DNA of 54,217 nucleotides from the IMG/VR virus record IMGVR_UViG_3300014050_000030, positions 1 to 54,217 of that record, one strand, 5' to 3'. The DNA is from a virus. The position numbers and the translations under genes were made by a program. This document shows, one piece after another, positions 1 to 7,210 of the stretch. Under the pieces are notes generated by a model. That model was given only the letters and a program-made list of their open reading frames with translations. It had not been told where the DNA came from and made no database searches. Position 1 is the stretch's first letter; the number at the start of each line of letters is the position of its first letter.

Positions 1-72
1 GGCTCAGGGCTATCTGATAAGTCGGGGGCTCAGGGCTATCTGATAAGTCGGGGGCTCAGGGCTATCTGATAA
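1..72. repeat. 26-bp tandem direct repeat, about 2.8 copies
   Basis: The first bases of the window are three head-to-tail copies of a 26-bp unit that begin at 1, 27 and 53. The third copy stops after 20 bases at 72. The visible copies are identical, and each carries the core CTATCTGATAA. The array could extend to the left of the window. It lies upstream of the AAA+ ATPase operon, so it could be an iteron-like array, a regulator-binding array or part of a contig-end repeat. The sequence does not decide between these. Confidence 0.9.
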
Positions 73-302
73 CAGGCAGGCACAGGGCAGGCACACGCAT
101 TACCTACGCCTATTGGTGGCTCTACTTATTAGTAGGTGAAATCACCAAAGCGCCATTATTTTAGCCGACTAGGACTCGGGCTGTTAGGCTTGGGGCAACG
201 GCAAGAGCGAGAGAGTGACCCCCCGAATTACATGGTTCGGGAATAATGGATTATTCTCTGCTGTTGTCACTACCGACAAGTCCTAGAAAGGGGCATAACG
301 CT
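73..302 (+). other. Leader region upstream of the AAA+ ATPase gene
   Basis: No convincing gene is seen here. The stretch holds an imperfect direct repeat of GGCAGGCACA near 76-96 and two small adjacent inverted repeats: CTACT/AGTAG at 122-135 and GGTGA/TCACC at 135-146. A Shine-Dalgarno-like GAAAGGGG sits at about 286-293, just before the preferred start at 303. I could not pick a -10/-35 pair with confidence. An in-frame ATG at 246 exists but has a weaker ribosome-binding site. Confidence 0.4.
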
Positions 303-1631
303 ATGAGCGTAGCACTACTGATTGAGTCCGTTGTTGAGGGTGGCAAAATGCAGTCCCTCGTCACGGAGTACGGCAATTTCCACCGCACTTCCACAGGTGC
401 TCGTGGTCGCGGCGAGGCATGGAAGGCAGGCAACCATTCAGGCGCAAATCCTTCCGTGTCCAAGATTGTGGGCATGACCGTCCAGCCTGCTGACGAGCGC
501 GACTTGCGTATCGGCAAGGTCACAGGTCTTGCCACCAAGTTGGTCGGCATGGAGCCGACCATGGACACCTATCCTGAGGGCTTTGCTCGCCACCTGAACG
601 CAGTCCACAATTTGACTGAGGCGGTCAAGTCGCAGTCACAGGACTTGGTGGCTCCCTACTTCCGCTCTATGGTCTTGTTCGGTGGAGCGCAAACCATTCA
701 GGCGCAAATTATTCCTGCTCCTGTCATGGAGTCCGTATCCGTGGAGCGTCCTGTCATGGTCGGCGCTGCTCCTGTCATGGAGTTGGCAACCGTTCCACCG
801 ATTGAGATTGCCGACAGTTACATTCAGCGCAAGGTGGTCGGCAAAATCACGGAGTTTGATATTTACGATGTAGCCATGCGCGACAATAAAAATATCCTTA
901 TCAAGGGTCACGCAGGGTCGGGCAAGACCATGAGCGTTGTCGCCTACGCTGCCAAGCGTGGCTACCGCTACTACAACATCTCGTCCCACGCAGGCGTGGA
1001 TACCACGCAGTTGTTCGGCAAGTGGAACCCACAACCTGACGGCTCGCTTCGGTGGGTGGACGGCGCGGTCACTCACCTTGTCCGTAATGGCGGAGTGCTC
1101 CTTATCAACGAAATCAACTTCTTGCCTGAGCGAATTTCCACGGCGTTGTTCTCGCTCTTGGACGACAGGCGCGAAATCCAACTTGCCGACAAGGACGGCG
1201 AGGTAATCAAGGCTCACCCTGAGTTGCTTATCTTGGGTGACATGAACCCGAACTACCGTGGCACTCGCCCACTCAACCAAGCGTGGTCTGACCGCTTCGC
1301 TCTCGTCTTGGAGTTCCCATATGACCCAAGCATTGAGGCGAAACTAATCAAGAACAAGGCGGTCTTGGACTTGGCTGCCAAGTTGCGCCAGCAGTTTGAC
1401 AATGACGAATTGGAAACCCCGATTTCCACTCGCGGTCTTGTTGCCTTCCAGCACAGCATGGCGACTCTTGGATACGACTTCGCGGTCTATTCCTACCTGA
1501 ATAAATTCGCTCCGCATGAGCAACAGGCGGTCAAGTTGGTCTTTGACACCTACGCCGAAAACATCAAGCAGAACGCGACTGAGTTCGCCAGCGTGGACAC
1601 CTACGCCGACATGACTGAGGAAGGGCTCTGA
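303..1631 (+). CDS. AAA+ ATPase, CobS/MoxR-like
   Basis: A predicted AAA+ ATPase of about 442 residues. Walker A is GHAGSGKT at residues 202-209, and Walker B ends in LLINE at about 266-270, followed by the helicase-like second half typical of the AAA_5/CobS/MoxR group. The N-terminal 180 residues are not recognisable. ATG 303 is preferred over the in-frame ATG 246 because a GAAAGGGG site precedes it. The gene is two bases upstream of a gene for an HExxH plus VWA protein. MoxR-type ATPases commonly pair with VWA proteins to remodel or activate targets, and phages often carry CobS-named members. Cobalt chelation is not implied, because no other cobalamin synthesis gene is seen. The target is unknown. 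Confidence 0.85.
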   Translation: MSVALLIESVVEGGKMQSLVTEYGNFHRTSTGARGRGEAWKAGNHSGANPSVSKIVGMTVQPADERDLRIGKVTGLATKLVGMEPTMDTYPEGFARHLNAVHNLTEAVKSQSQDLVAPYFRSMVLFGGAQTIQAQIIPAPVMESVSVERPVMVGAAPVMELATVPPIEIADSYIQRKVVGKITEFDIYDVAMRDNKNILIKGHAGSGKTMSVVAYAAKRGYRYYNISSHAGVDTTQLFGKWNPQPDGSLRWVDGAVTHLVRNGGVLLINEINFLPERISTALFSLLDDRREIQLADKDGEVIKAHPELLILGDMNPNYRGTRPLNQAWSDRFALVLEFPYDPSIEAKLIKNKAVLDLAAKLRQQFDNDELETPISTRGLVAFQHSMATLGYDFAVYSYLNKFAPHEQQAVKLVFDTYAENIKQNATEFASVDTYADMTEEGL

Positions 1632-1633
1632 GC

Positions 1634-3607
1634 ATGGGCAAAAAATACACCAATGACGCTCGTGAGCGTTACTACCAAACCTACAACAACGCACGAATTC
1701 AGGCGCAGAACGAGGGCGTGGAATTTGTGGAGCCGTCCTTCGCGGATACGACTAAGACGCTCTTGGAAGTGGATACACTTGCCAGCGTGTATTCGCTCAC
1801 GGACAAGGTGCTCACCAAGAGCAACCCGACTGTGTACCTGACCGACTCTACTGAATTGACTGTGCCTGCCATGAATGACGGCAAGGACATTTTCATCAGC
1901 ACTAGAGGCTATGGTGACCGCGTTAATAATATGGACATTGCAATGTTCCACGGACTCAATTACCACGAGGTCGCCCACCTGCTCTACTCGCCGCGTCAAG
2001 GTGCTGAGTTGGGCAAGTGGCTCAAGGATAATGACGACTACCTTCGGGCTTTTAATATCCTTGAGGACGGACGCATTGAGGTTCTGCTCACCCACAAGCA
2101 CCCTTCGGTCATTCCGTTCCTGACCAATGCCGTGGTCAAACAATTAGTAAAAAATATTGAGCCCGAAAACTTTGTAATCACTCGTGGTCGGCGCTACCTG
2201 CCCATTGAGGTTCGGCGGTTGTTCGCAGGGCTCGCGGTGCAGAAGTTCGGCAAGGACAAGGTTCGCGCTCTTGCCGATTGCATTGACGAATTCCGCCTGC
2301 TTAATATTTTCCAGCAGCCCGACAAGGCTAAGGAAATTATTATCAGGTTCGCCAGCCTCATTGAGGACATGACACCGCCAGCCAGCCCGAACGGTTGCGG
2401 CAAGCCTGTCAAAGATGAATGGGGCAGGACTAGGGAGAAGGCGCGTCCTGTGATGAAGGCAGGTCGCACCGAAACACCCAAGAACATTCAGGAGTTGCTT
2501 GACCAAATCACCAAGAGCGACAGCAACGCTGAGGACTTGGAAAACCTAGAGGGTTGGGACAAGCCTGAGGACGGCGAGCAGCAGGACGGCGAGCAGCAGG
2601 ACGGCGAGCAGCAGGACGGCAAGCAGCAGTCGCAGCAGGAAGGCAGCACCCAACGCGAGCGCGAGCGTCAAATCATGGAGCAAAGCGTCAGCAATGCTGA
2701 GGGCGACCAAAGCATTAGCAACGAGGTCAGCCGTGTACGCAAGGTTGTGCGCGAGTCTGTCGGCAAGGCGGTGGTGAATAATATCAAGAAAAACAATTCG
2801 CCCACCTTCCCTGTGCAGCAGACAGCACGAGTCTCCGCTATCAAGTTCGCTCGTGAGTTGGAGCAGTTGCAGCAGCAGACAGACCCCTCGTGGGTTGTGG
2901 AGCAGCCAAGCGGTCGCGTCAATATCCAGCGATACATGAGGCGCGACCCTAACGGTCTTAATAAAATCTTTGACCGTTGGAGCGAGGGTAATTATTCCCA
3001 CGAGATTGAGTCAGTCGTCTTGACCGACTGTTCGGGTAGCATGGGTTCGGTCATGCAGCAGGCTAACGAGGCGACTTGGATTATCAAGCGAGCGTTGGAG
3101 TCCATTCAGGGCAGCGTCACTTCCTACGCATTTAATGAAAGCCCGAAACTAATTTACACGGCTGACGAGCGCACTAGTGCTAATGCATATCGCAACCCAC
3201 AATCCAGCGGTGGCACTAATCCGCTTGACTGTCTGCTTGCAGCGCAGCGTATTTTCATGGGCTCGCAAAAGACCACGAAACTATTATTCATGGTCACGGA
3301 CGGCATGTGGAGCAACGCGCAGCAATGCGACAGCCTGCTCCGTGAAATGGAAAAAGAAGGCGTTGTCACTATCCTGATTTACTTGGGCAACCCTTATTGG
3401 CGGCGTGGGCAGAACGGCAGCCCAATAAATATCAAAAGCAGTTGGTACGACTATTGCACCGACCCTGCTGACCGCGAGAAGGCATATGCCTACTCCATGA
3501 AAAATGAATTCCATGACGCGCAGATTAAGCACTACCTGACTGACGCTAAGGATATTGTGGAAGTGGCTAAGGCAGTTGCCAATACGCAGATTAAGGCGGC
3601 GATGTAA
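1634..3607 (+). CDS. VWA-domain protein with N-terminal HExxH metallopeptidase-like motif (CobT/DUF2201-like)
   Basis: A 657-residue protein. HEVAH at 111-115 followed by a conserved-looking LEDGRIE near 143-149 resembles a zinc metallopeptidase active site, as in the putative metallopeptidase region of DUF2201-type proteins. A central acidic, Gln-rich linker at about 313-332 is made of perfect five-residue repeats. The C-terminal half carries a VWA domain with the MIDAS motif DCSGSMGS at 465-472, later Thr/Gly-rich segments and an MVTDG motif. It starts two bases after the AAA+ ATPase and overlaps the WhiB start by one base, so the three are probably co-translated. Known AAA+/VWA pairs act as chaperone-like machines. 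Whether the zinc site is catalytic here is an inference. Confidence 0.85.
   Translation: MGKKYTNDARERYYQTYNNARIQAQNEGVEFVEPSFADTTKTLLEVDTLASVYSLTDKVLTKSNPTVYLTDSTELTVPAMNDGKDIFISTRGYGDRVNNMDIAMFHGLNYHEVAHLLYSPRQGAELGKWLKDNDDYLRAFNILEDGRIEVLLTHKHPSVIPFLTNAVVKQLVKNIEPENFVITRGRRYLPIEVRRLFAGLAVQKFGKDKVRALADCIDEFRLLNIFQQPDKAKEIIIRFASLIEDMTPPASPNGCGKPVKDEWGRTREKARPVMKAGRTETPKNIQELLDQITKSDSNAEDLENLEGWDKPEDGEQQDGEQQDGEQQDGKQQSQQEGSTQRERERQIMEQSVSNAEGDQSISNEVSRVRKVVRESVGKAVVNNIKKNNSPTFPVQQTARVSAIKFARELEQLQQQTDPSWVVEQPSGRVNIQRYMRRDPNGLNKIFDRWSEGNYSHEIESVVLTDCSGSMGSVMQQANEATWIIKRALESIQGSVTSYAFNESPKLIYTADERTSANAYRNPQSSGGTNPLDCLLAAQRIFMGSQKTTKLLFMVTDGMWSNAQQCDSLLREMEKEGVVTILIYLGNPYWRRGQNGSPINIKSSWYDYCTDPADREKAYAYSMKNEFHDAQIKHYLTDAKDIVEVAKAVANTQIKAAM
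2570..2629 (+). repeat. 15-bp tandem repeat coding for an acidic/Gln linker
   Basis: Four in-frame copies of a 15-bp unit (GACGGCGAGCAGCAG) occur here. The first three are identical and the fourth differs by one base, giving Lys for Glu. They encode DGEQQ repeats in the linker between the metallopeptidase-like and VWA parts. Perfect nucleotide identity suggests recent slippage expansion. Confidence 0.95.
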
Positions 3608-3924
3608 TGGCTACGAGCAAGCCTTCGGGCAGCACACGGCAGGGTATTCCCAACGATGATTTAATGTGGAATGTCAAGACACCAAAGTTTGACAACCCTG
3701 TCTGTGCTGACCCAACCATTGACCCCGAAATATTTTTTCCAATTAGTACGCAACCTAAATACGCAGAGCCAGCCAAGCAGGTGTGCCGTTCATGCCCTGA
3801 GGTGATGAAGTGCGCTGAGTTCGCCATGTCCGACCTGCGTATTCAGGGGGTGTGGGGTGCGCTCACTTGGGAGCAGCGTAAAGATTTAAATAGGCAAATT
3901 AAATTACAGAATGGGGATAAATAA
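3607..3924 (+). CDS. WhiB-family iron-sulphur transcriptional regulator (first copy)
   Basis: A 105-residue WhiB-like protein. The four cluster-binding cysteines are C33, C60, C63 and C69 in the canonical C-Xn-C-X2-C-X5-C pattern. They are followed by the family turn in the form GVWGAL and a basic helix (WEQRKDLNRQIK). WhiB proteins bind a 4Fe-4S cluster and partner the primary sigma factor in actinobacteria, and phage versions are known to alter host transcription. The start overlaps the stop of the VWA gene by one base, so it is expressed with the AAA+/VWA pair. This is one of two WhiB genes in the window and the one with canonical spacing. Confidence 0.93.
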   Translation: MATSKPSGSTRQGIPNDDLMWNVKTPKFDNPVCADPTIDPEIFFPISTQPKYAEPAKQVCRSCPEVMKCAEFAMSDLRIQGVWGALTWEQRKDLNRQIKLQNGDK

Positions 3925-4067
3925 TGTCTGCCTATTGGACTGACCACCTAGCCCACACTCTAAGCATTTCACAGCGGGTGGACGAGGACGGCAGAGCGGC
4001 GTATCAAATGTGGTGTACGGATTGCGATGTGTTGCTCTCTGATAATGAAGGTGAATTAAATTGGTGA
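3924..4067 (+). CDS. Small protein with a CxxC motif
   Basis: An unrecognised 47-residue protein. Its start overlaps the WhiB stop by one base, and its own stop overlaps the GTG start of the next gene by four bases. This coupling on both sides is the main evidence that it is real. It has one WCTDC pair and an acidic C-terminus. No function can be assigned. Confidence 0.65.
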   Translation: MSAYWTDHLAHTLSISQRVDEDGRAAYQMWCTDCDVLLSDNEGELNW

Positions 4068-4489
4068 ACACATTCCTGCCCTATGAAAGTTACAAGCAGT
4101 CGGCAGCCGTCTTGGACATGAGGCGGTTGGGCAAGCAGCGCGTAGAGGCTTATCAAATTCTGCGAGCGTTGTCGGGCTTGAGCAAGGGGTGGGTCAATCA
4201 CCCCTGCTCAAATATTTGGCGTGGGTATGAGCCAGCCCTCGCACAGTACGCGCTAGTTGTTTGTGTTGAGTGGCGCAAGCGTGGCTACCAAGATACCGTG
4301 TACGACAAGGTGCGAGCCATGTACCCTGAGGTGTCGGAGCACTTCGCCTCGTCCGTCCGTCCACCAATCATCGGACGCGAGGACTTTCACCTGTCCCACA
4401 GGAGCAATTTGCTTCGCAAGGACTTTATGCATTATTCTCAATTTGACGGCTTTGACATAGGTGCAGACCTGCCCTATGTGTGGGTATGA
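4064..4489 (+). CDS. MSMEG_6728-like / endonuclease V-type pyrimidine dimer DNA glycosylase family
   Basis: A 141-residue protein whose N-terminus (NTFLPYESYKQSAAVLD then RRLGKQRVEAYQILRAL) matches the MSMEG_6728 family, which belongs to the pyrimidine dimer DNA glycosylase superfamily (T4 DenV-like). Further family features are a WxNHPCSNIWRGYE block and SHRSNLLRKD near the C-terminus. The family's expected role is base-excision repair of ultraviolet damage, though the actinobacterial branch is poorly characterised. The GTG at 4064 is preferred over the TTG at 4061 because it forms a GTGA overlap with the previous stop. Confidence 0.8.
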   Translation: MNTFLPYESYKQSAAVLDMRRLGKQRVEAYQILRALSGLSKGWVNHPCSNIWRGYEPALAQYALVVCVEWRKRGYQDTVYDKVRAMYPEVSEHFASSVRPPIIGREDFHLSHRSNLLRKDFMHYSQFDGFDIGADLPYVWV

Positions 4490-4503
4490 AAGGGGAAAGA
4501 CCA

Positions 4504-4656
4504 ATGGATATGCCAACCGATTACCTGCCGTATGACGGCGAGGCTTGTAATGTCTGCGAGCGAGAGGCGACTCGTATCGTCTTGTTTGAGAATTCGCAAA
4601 TGGCTTTGTGCCGTAGTTGCAATGGTAAAGATGTCTATGAGAGAGAGGGTTACTGA
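4504..4656 (+). CDS. Small zinc-ribbon-like protein
   Basis: A 50-residue protein with two CxxC pairs (C15/C18 and C36/C39) spaced like a zinc ribbon. An AAGGGGAAAG ribosome-binding site precedes the ATG, and the stop overlaps the next start as TGATG. It is a member of the dense run of tiny genes that follows WhiB. Its target is unknown, and nucleic-acid binding is a guess from the fold type. Confidence 0.7.
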   Translation: MDMPTDYLPYDGEACNVCEREATRIVLFENSQMALCRSCNGKDVYEREGY

Positions 4657-4880
4657 TGAAAATTGTTCGGCAGTATGTCAAGGAGTACGACATTCAGGCG
4701 CACATAAATGTGGACGATGAATGGGTTGCTGAGTTTGTAAAGAAGTACGCTGCGGAAGCAGGAGAGGAACCGTCCATCAGCGAAATTTATGACGCTGCTT
4801 TGGAAAGTGATTTATTCACAGAGGAAATTGACTTTGAGGAAATTGGGGACGAGCGAGCCGTAGAAACTTGGAGAGACTAA
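4656..4880 (+). CDS. Small acidic protein of unknown function
   Basis: An unrecognised 74-residue protein, strongly acidic in its second half, with no cysteine motif. It is coupled to the previous gene by a TGATG overlap and followed after two bases by the next gene. Acidic small early phage proteins often bind host proteins, but nothing specific is visible here. Confidence 0.6.
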   Translation: MKIVRQYVKEYDIQAHINVDDEWVAEFVKKYAAEAGEEPSISEIYDAALESDLFTEEIDFEEIGDERAVETWRD

Positions 4881-4882
4881 TT

Positions 4883-5077
4883 ATGGACGAGGAAACTTAT
4901 TGGAAAGTAAAAGCCGATGCCGACATGGACGCATGGGCTGAAATGGAGTGCGAGAGTTGCAACGGCACTAATGCCGACCACGAGGAACAATGTGAGGAAT
5001 GGGAGTGCCGCGATTGCGGTGCTTCTTACCCTGACCAGCACGAGAATAACTGCGACTACATGAAAGACGAGGACTGA
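4883..5077 (+). CDS. Small acidic Cys-rich protein, zinc-ribbon-like
   Basis: A 64-residue, very acidic protein with CESC and CRDC pairs plus extra Cys and His residues, consistent with one or two zinc sites. ATG 4883 is preferred over an in-frame TTG at 4868, because the latter lies inside the upstream gene. It is tightly packed with both neighbours. Function unknown. Confidence 0.65.
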   Translation: MDEETYWKVKADADMDAWAEMECESCNGTNADHEEQCEEWECRDCGASYPDQHENNCDYMKDED

Positions 5078-5078
5078 C

Positions 5079-5561
5079 ATGGGTTTGGATATGTATTTAT
5101 CGGTAGGTAAATCTATTTCAGGCGAGCATTATTCTCCTGAAGCGGAGAGAGATTATTACGAGGGGCTAGTCTCTGTGGGAAAAGCGTCATTTATGAAAGG
5201 GCTCCCGCATTGCTCAAAACTTGCCCATGTGGAGTTACAAGTCGGTTATTGGCGAAAGGCTAATGCTATCCACTCGTATTTTGTAAACTCTGCCCAAGAC
5301 GGCGTTGATGATTGCCGTAGGTCTTATGTGCCGCGAGATACGATGAGAGAACTTGTAGATTTTTGCAAAGAGATTATTGACAGCAATTTTGACGCTGATA
5401 AATGCAATGAGTTGCTGCCGCCGTGCGAGGGCTTCTTCTTCGGCTCTAATGAAATTGACGAGTGGTATCAAGAAAACATAATTTACACCTACGATACGCT
5501 CAATTATCTTTTATCAGCCGTCCCCGATGAATGGTCGTTTTATTACCAAGCAAGTTGGTAA
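5079..5561 (+). CDS. Conserved phage protein beginning MGLDMYL
   Basis: A 160-residue protein that starts with MGLDMYLSV and contains YWRKANAIHSYFV. These two blocks mark a widespread family of uncharacterised phage proteins. No catalytic motif or membrane segment is visible. It starts one base after the previous stop and sits in the post-WhiB accessory cluster. The family is recognised, but its function is unknown. Confidence 0.75.
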   Translation: MGLDMYLSVGKSISGEHYSPEAERDYYEGLVSVGKASFMKGLPHCSKLAHVELQVGYWRKANAIHSYFVNSAQDGVDDCRRSYVPRDTMRELVDFCKEIIDSNFDADKCNELLPPCEGFFFGSNEIDEWYQENIIYTYDTLNYLLSAVPDEWSFYYQASW

Positions 5562-5563
5562 TA

Positions 5564-5770
5564 ATGGGCTCAAAGAAATTTGAGTGCGATAACAAGTCTT
5601 GCTACAAGACACCCGTAATCAGAGGGGAGCCCTCACCCTTCGGGTACTGCATGACCCACGACCACAAATTATGCAAAAAGCAGTTTAAGTATTATGATAA
5701 AACCTTCACCTGCTCTTGCACCTGCCACGAGAAAGACCCCGATGAAAGAGATACAAAACCCCTGCCCTAA
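5564..5770 (+). CDS. Small Cys/His-rich protein
   Basis: A 68-residue protein with many Cys and His residues, including CDNKSC, a CxxH-like YCMTHDH segment and a CSCTCH cluster, suggesting structural zinc binding. It starts three bases after the previous gene. Its C-terminus overlaps the start of the next gene in another frame, with the ATG at 5742. Function unknown. Confidence 0.65.
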   Translation: MGSKKFECDNKSCYKTPVIRGEPSPFGYCMTHDHKLCKKQFKYYDKTFTCSCTCHEKDPDERDTKPLP

Positions 5771-5897
5771 CCTTCTTAGGTACGAGGGCAAGAAAGTTCA
5801 GCATGAACGCGGTACAAAATACGGTAATTGCAGTCAATGTGACGCATACAACCGCCGACTAGATAGGAGAGCAAATAGTGGGAAAGCATTTAGATAA
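5742..5897 (+). CDS. Small basic protein with Cys pairs
   Basis: A 51-residue basic protein with one CSQC pair and a further Cys near the N-terminus. ATG 5742 lies inside the preceding gene, after a GAGAAAG-type site, giving a 29-base overlap. The C-terminus overlaps the start of the next gene by 20 bases. Support comes from packing and composition rather than homology. Confidence 0.55.
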   Translation: MKEIQNPCPNLLRYEGKKVQHERGTKYGNCSQCDAYNRRLDRRANSGKAFR

Positions 5898-6015
5898 AAT
5901 TTTAAAGGCGCTAGAAATTCGCAGACGCAATGCGCCCGACAAGAGAGGCTTCCACAAGCCGGGGTCTATGAACAAGAAAAAGACAGGCTATGCAAGCAGA
6001 GGAAAGAAGCGATGA
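5878..6015 (+). CDS. Very basic 45-residue protein
   Basis: It begins with GTG at 5878, preceded by a good AGGAGA site about 10 bases upstream, and ends with an ATGA overlap onto the methyltransferase gene. The product is rich in Lys and Arg (about one third of residues) with a Gly/Lys/Arg C-terminus, as in nucleic-acid-binding peptides. No homologue is recognised. Confidence 0.6.
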   Translation: MGKHLDKILKALEIRRRNAPDKRGFHKPGSMNKKKTGYASRGKKR

Positions 6016-6590
6016 CAGAGCCGTGGTTTGAGGGGGAGTTCCCTAATTGGTTTGAGGTCACAGGAGAGAGATTGTTTGAGACTCATGTGCCTAAGGACAA
6101 GCCGTTGAGAGTTTTGCAAATTGGCGCGTTCACAGGAGACGCTACAGAATGGTTGCTAAAAAATAGAGAGATTATTTGCGTACACGATGTGGACACATGG
6201 GAAGGCAGCGAAGAAGAGGCCCACGACGGCCTTGACTTCCAAAAAGTGGAAGCGCATTACGATAATAGATTTGAGAAAGAGAGACGCGTCACTAAATATA
6301 AAATGACCAGCGATGCGTTCTTTGCTCTTGAGGCTCCTAAGCATGGAGAGTTGTACGACTTTATTTATATTGACGGCGACCACACCGCCACGCAAGTTGC
6401 CATTGACGGATTTAATGCCTTCCGTTGGGTAAAGCAAGGCGGGCTGATAGCCTTTGACGATTTCACATGGAGCACAGGATTAGGAGAGTTTTATGAACCC
6501 GCCCTCGGAATTAGGTGCGTTTTGACAGTTTGGGAGAATAAGTATAAAATCGTGGAAGCAAGTTCACAAGTATGGGTAGAGAGGTTCTAA
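6012..6590 (+). CDS. Class I SAM-dependent methyltransferase
   Basis: A 192-residue protein with the Rossmann methyltransferase signature. Motif I is VLQIGAFTGDAT at about 34-45. An acidic turn follows the second strand (VHDVDTWEG), and FIYIDGDHT forms the motif IV region. QGGLIAFDDF follows. This arrangement resembles Methyltransf_24/TylF-type O-methyltransferases rather than DNA base methyltransferases, since no NPPY or PC motif is present. The substrate is unknown, with a small molecule or sugar more likely than DNA. It is coupled on both sides by start-stop overlaps. Confidence 0.8.
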   Translation: MTEPWFEGEFPNWFEVTGERLFETHVPKDKPLRVLQIGAFTGDATEWLLKNREIICVHDVDTWEGSEEEAHDGLDFQKVEAHYDNRFEKERRVTKYKMTSDAFFALEAPKHGELYDFIYIDGDHTATQVAIDGFNAFRWVKQGGLIAFDDFTWSTGLGEFYEPALGIRCVLTVWENKYKIVEASSQVWVERF

Positions 6591-6889
6591 TGGACAAAGA
6601 CAGAGCAGAGTCGCTCAAAGATATAATTGCAAGACTTGATAAGACTTTTGGCAAGAGAGCAAACTCTACGCCAGCCCCGACTGTAGAGGAAATAAGAGCA
6701 AGACAGCGTAGAATTGAGGCTGAAGACTTTTACACTTGGCTTAGTAAGGGCAAGGCAAGAGGTTGGGTTACTGACTCGTTTTGTAACACCCATGACGGCG
6801 ACCCGTACATGACACCTGAAGAAGAAAAAGAGTGGGACGAAGGCGGCGACCCTTGCATGGTTGTCATCAAAGTTCTGTTCGGACAATGA
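6590..6889 (+). CDS. Hypothetical protein
   Basis: An unrecognised 99-residue charged protein with an N-terminal helical, Lys/Arg/Glu-rich half and a C-terminal half with an FCNTHDGDPYMTPEE segment. The ATG at 6590 overlaps the methyltransferase stop by one base. An in-frame start at 6572 would run back into that gene. The function is not apparent. Confidence 0.65.
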   Translation: MDKDRAESLKDIIARLDKTFGKRANSTPAPTVEEIRARQRRIEAEDFYTWLSKGKARGWVTDSFCNTHDGDPYMTPEEEKEWDEGGDPCMVVIKVLFGQ

Positions 6890-6899
6890 GGAGAATAAA

Positions 6900-7139
6900 A
6901 TGGCAAATAAAGCGGTAACCAATCCCTGTTCAGGCGGTGGCAAGAAGCCTGAGGGAGTCGTAATTCCATTGGGCAGCAAGTCTGTGGCACAATGCTCTGA
7001 CTGCGCTCAAACAATTACGGTTAATAAAGCCAACGGAATGTTCCGTAGGCATAATGCTGCATTTGAAGTTCAGCCCGTTGTCCAGCAGGACAGCGGACTC
7101 GGTGAACCCGCGTTGGCTGAGGCGACAGCAGCAAACTAG
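6900..7139 (+). CDS. Small zinc-ribbon-like protein, last gene of the plus-strand operon
   Basis: A 79-residue protein with CSGGG, CSDC and an RRH segment, reminiscent of short phage zinc-finger proteins, followed by an Ala/Gln/Glu-rich tail. The ATG has an ideal AGGAG site 7 bases upstream. The bidirectional terminator lies 26 bases after its stop. Function unknown. Confidence 0.65.
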   Translation: MANKAVTNPCSGGGKKPEGVVIPLGSKSVAQCSDCAQTITVNKANGMFRRHNAAFEVQPVVQQDSGLGEPALAEATAAN

Positions 7140-7164
7140 AAAAAGCAAACTATAAAAGCGCAAG

Positions 7165-7204
7165 AACAAATAGCCCCCTGCCAATCAGCAGGGGGCTATT
7201 TGTT
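7165..7204. terminator. Bidirectional rho-independent terminator
   Basis: A perfect inverted repeat with 17-bp arms (7165-7181 and 7188-7204) and a 6-base loop. The GC-rich inner stem (AGCCCCCTGC/GCAGGGGGCT) is flanked by A-rich and T-rich ends, so it carries a terminal U-tract on both strands. It lies exactly between the convergent plus operon and the minus-strand nrdJ. Confidence 0.95.
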
Positions 7205-7210
7205 TATCTA

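Noticed and set aside
135-146. GGTGA-AA-TCACC as an operator
   Set aside because: It is a short five-bp inverted repeat with no second copy nearby, so chance is a sufficient explanation.
246-302. ATG at 246 as the true start of the AAA+ gene
   Set aside because: It has a weak ribosome-binding site, the 19 extra residues look unrelated, and ATG 303 has a clear GAAAGGGG site.
303-3607. CobS/CobT-like genes plus B12-dependent reductase as a cobalamin synthesis pathway
   Set aside because: Only the AAA+ and VWA parts resemble CobS/CobT. No CobN or other pathway enzyme is present, and the same protein types occur in unrelated roles.
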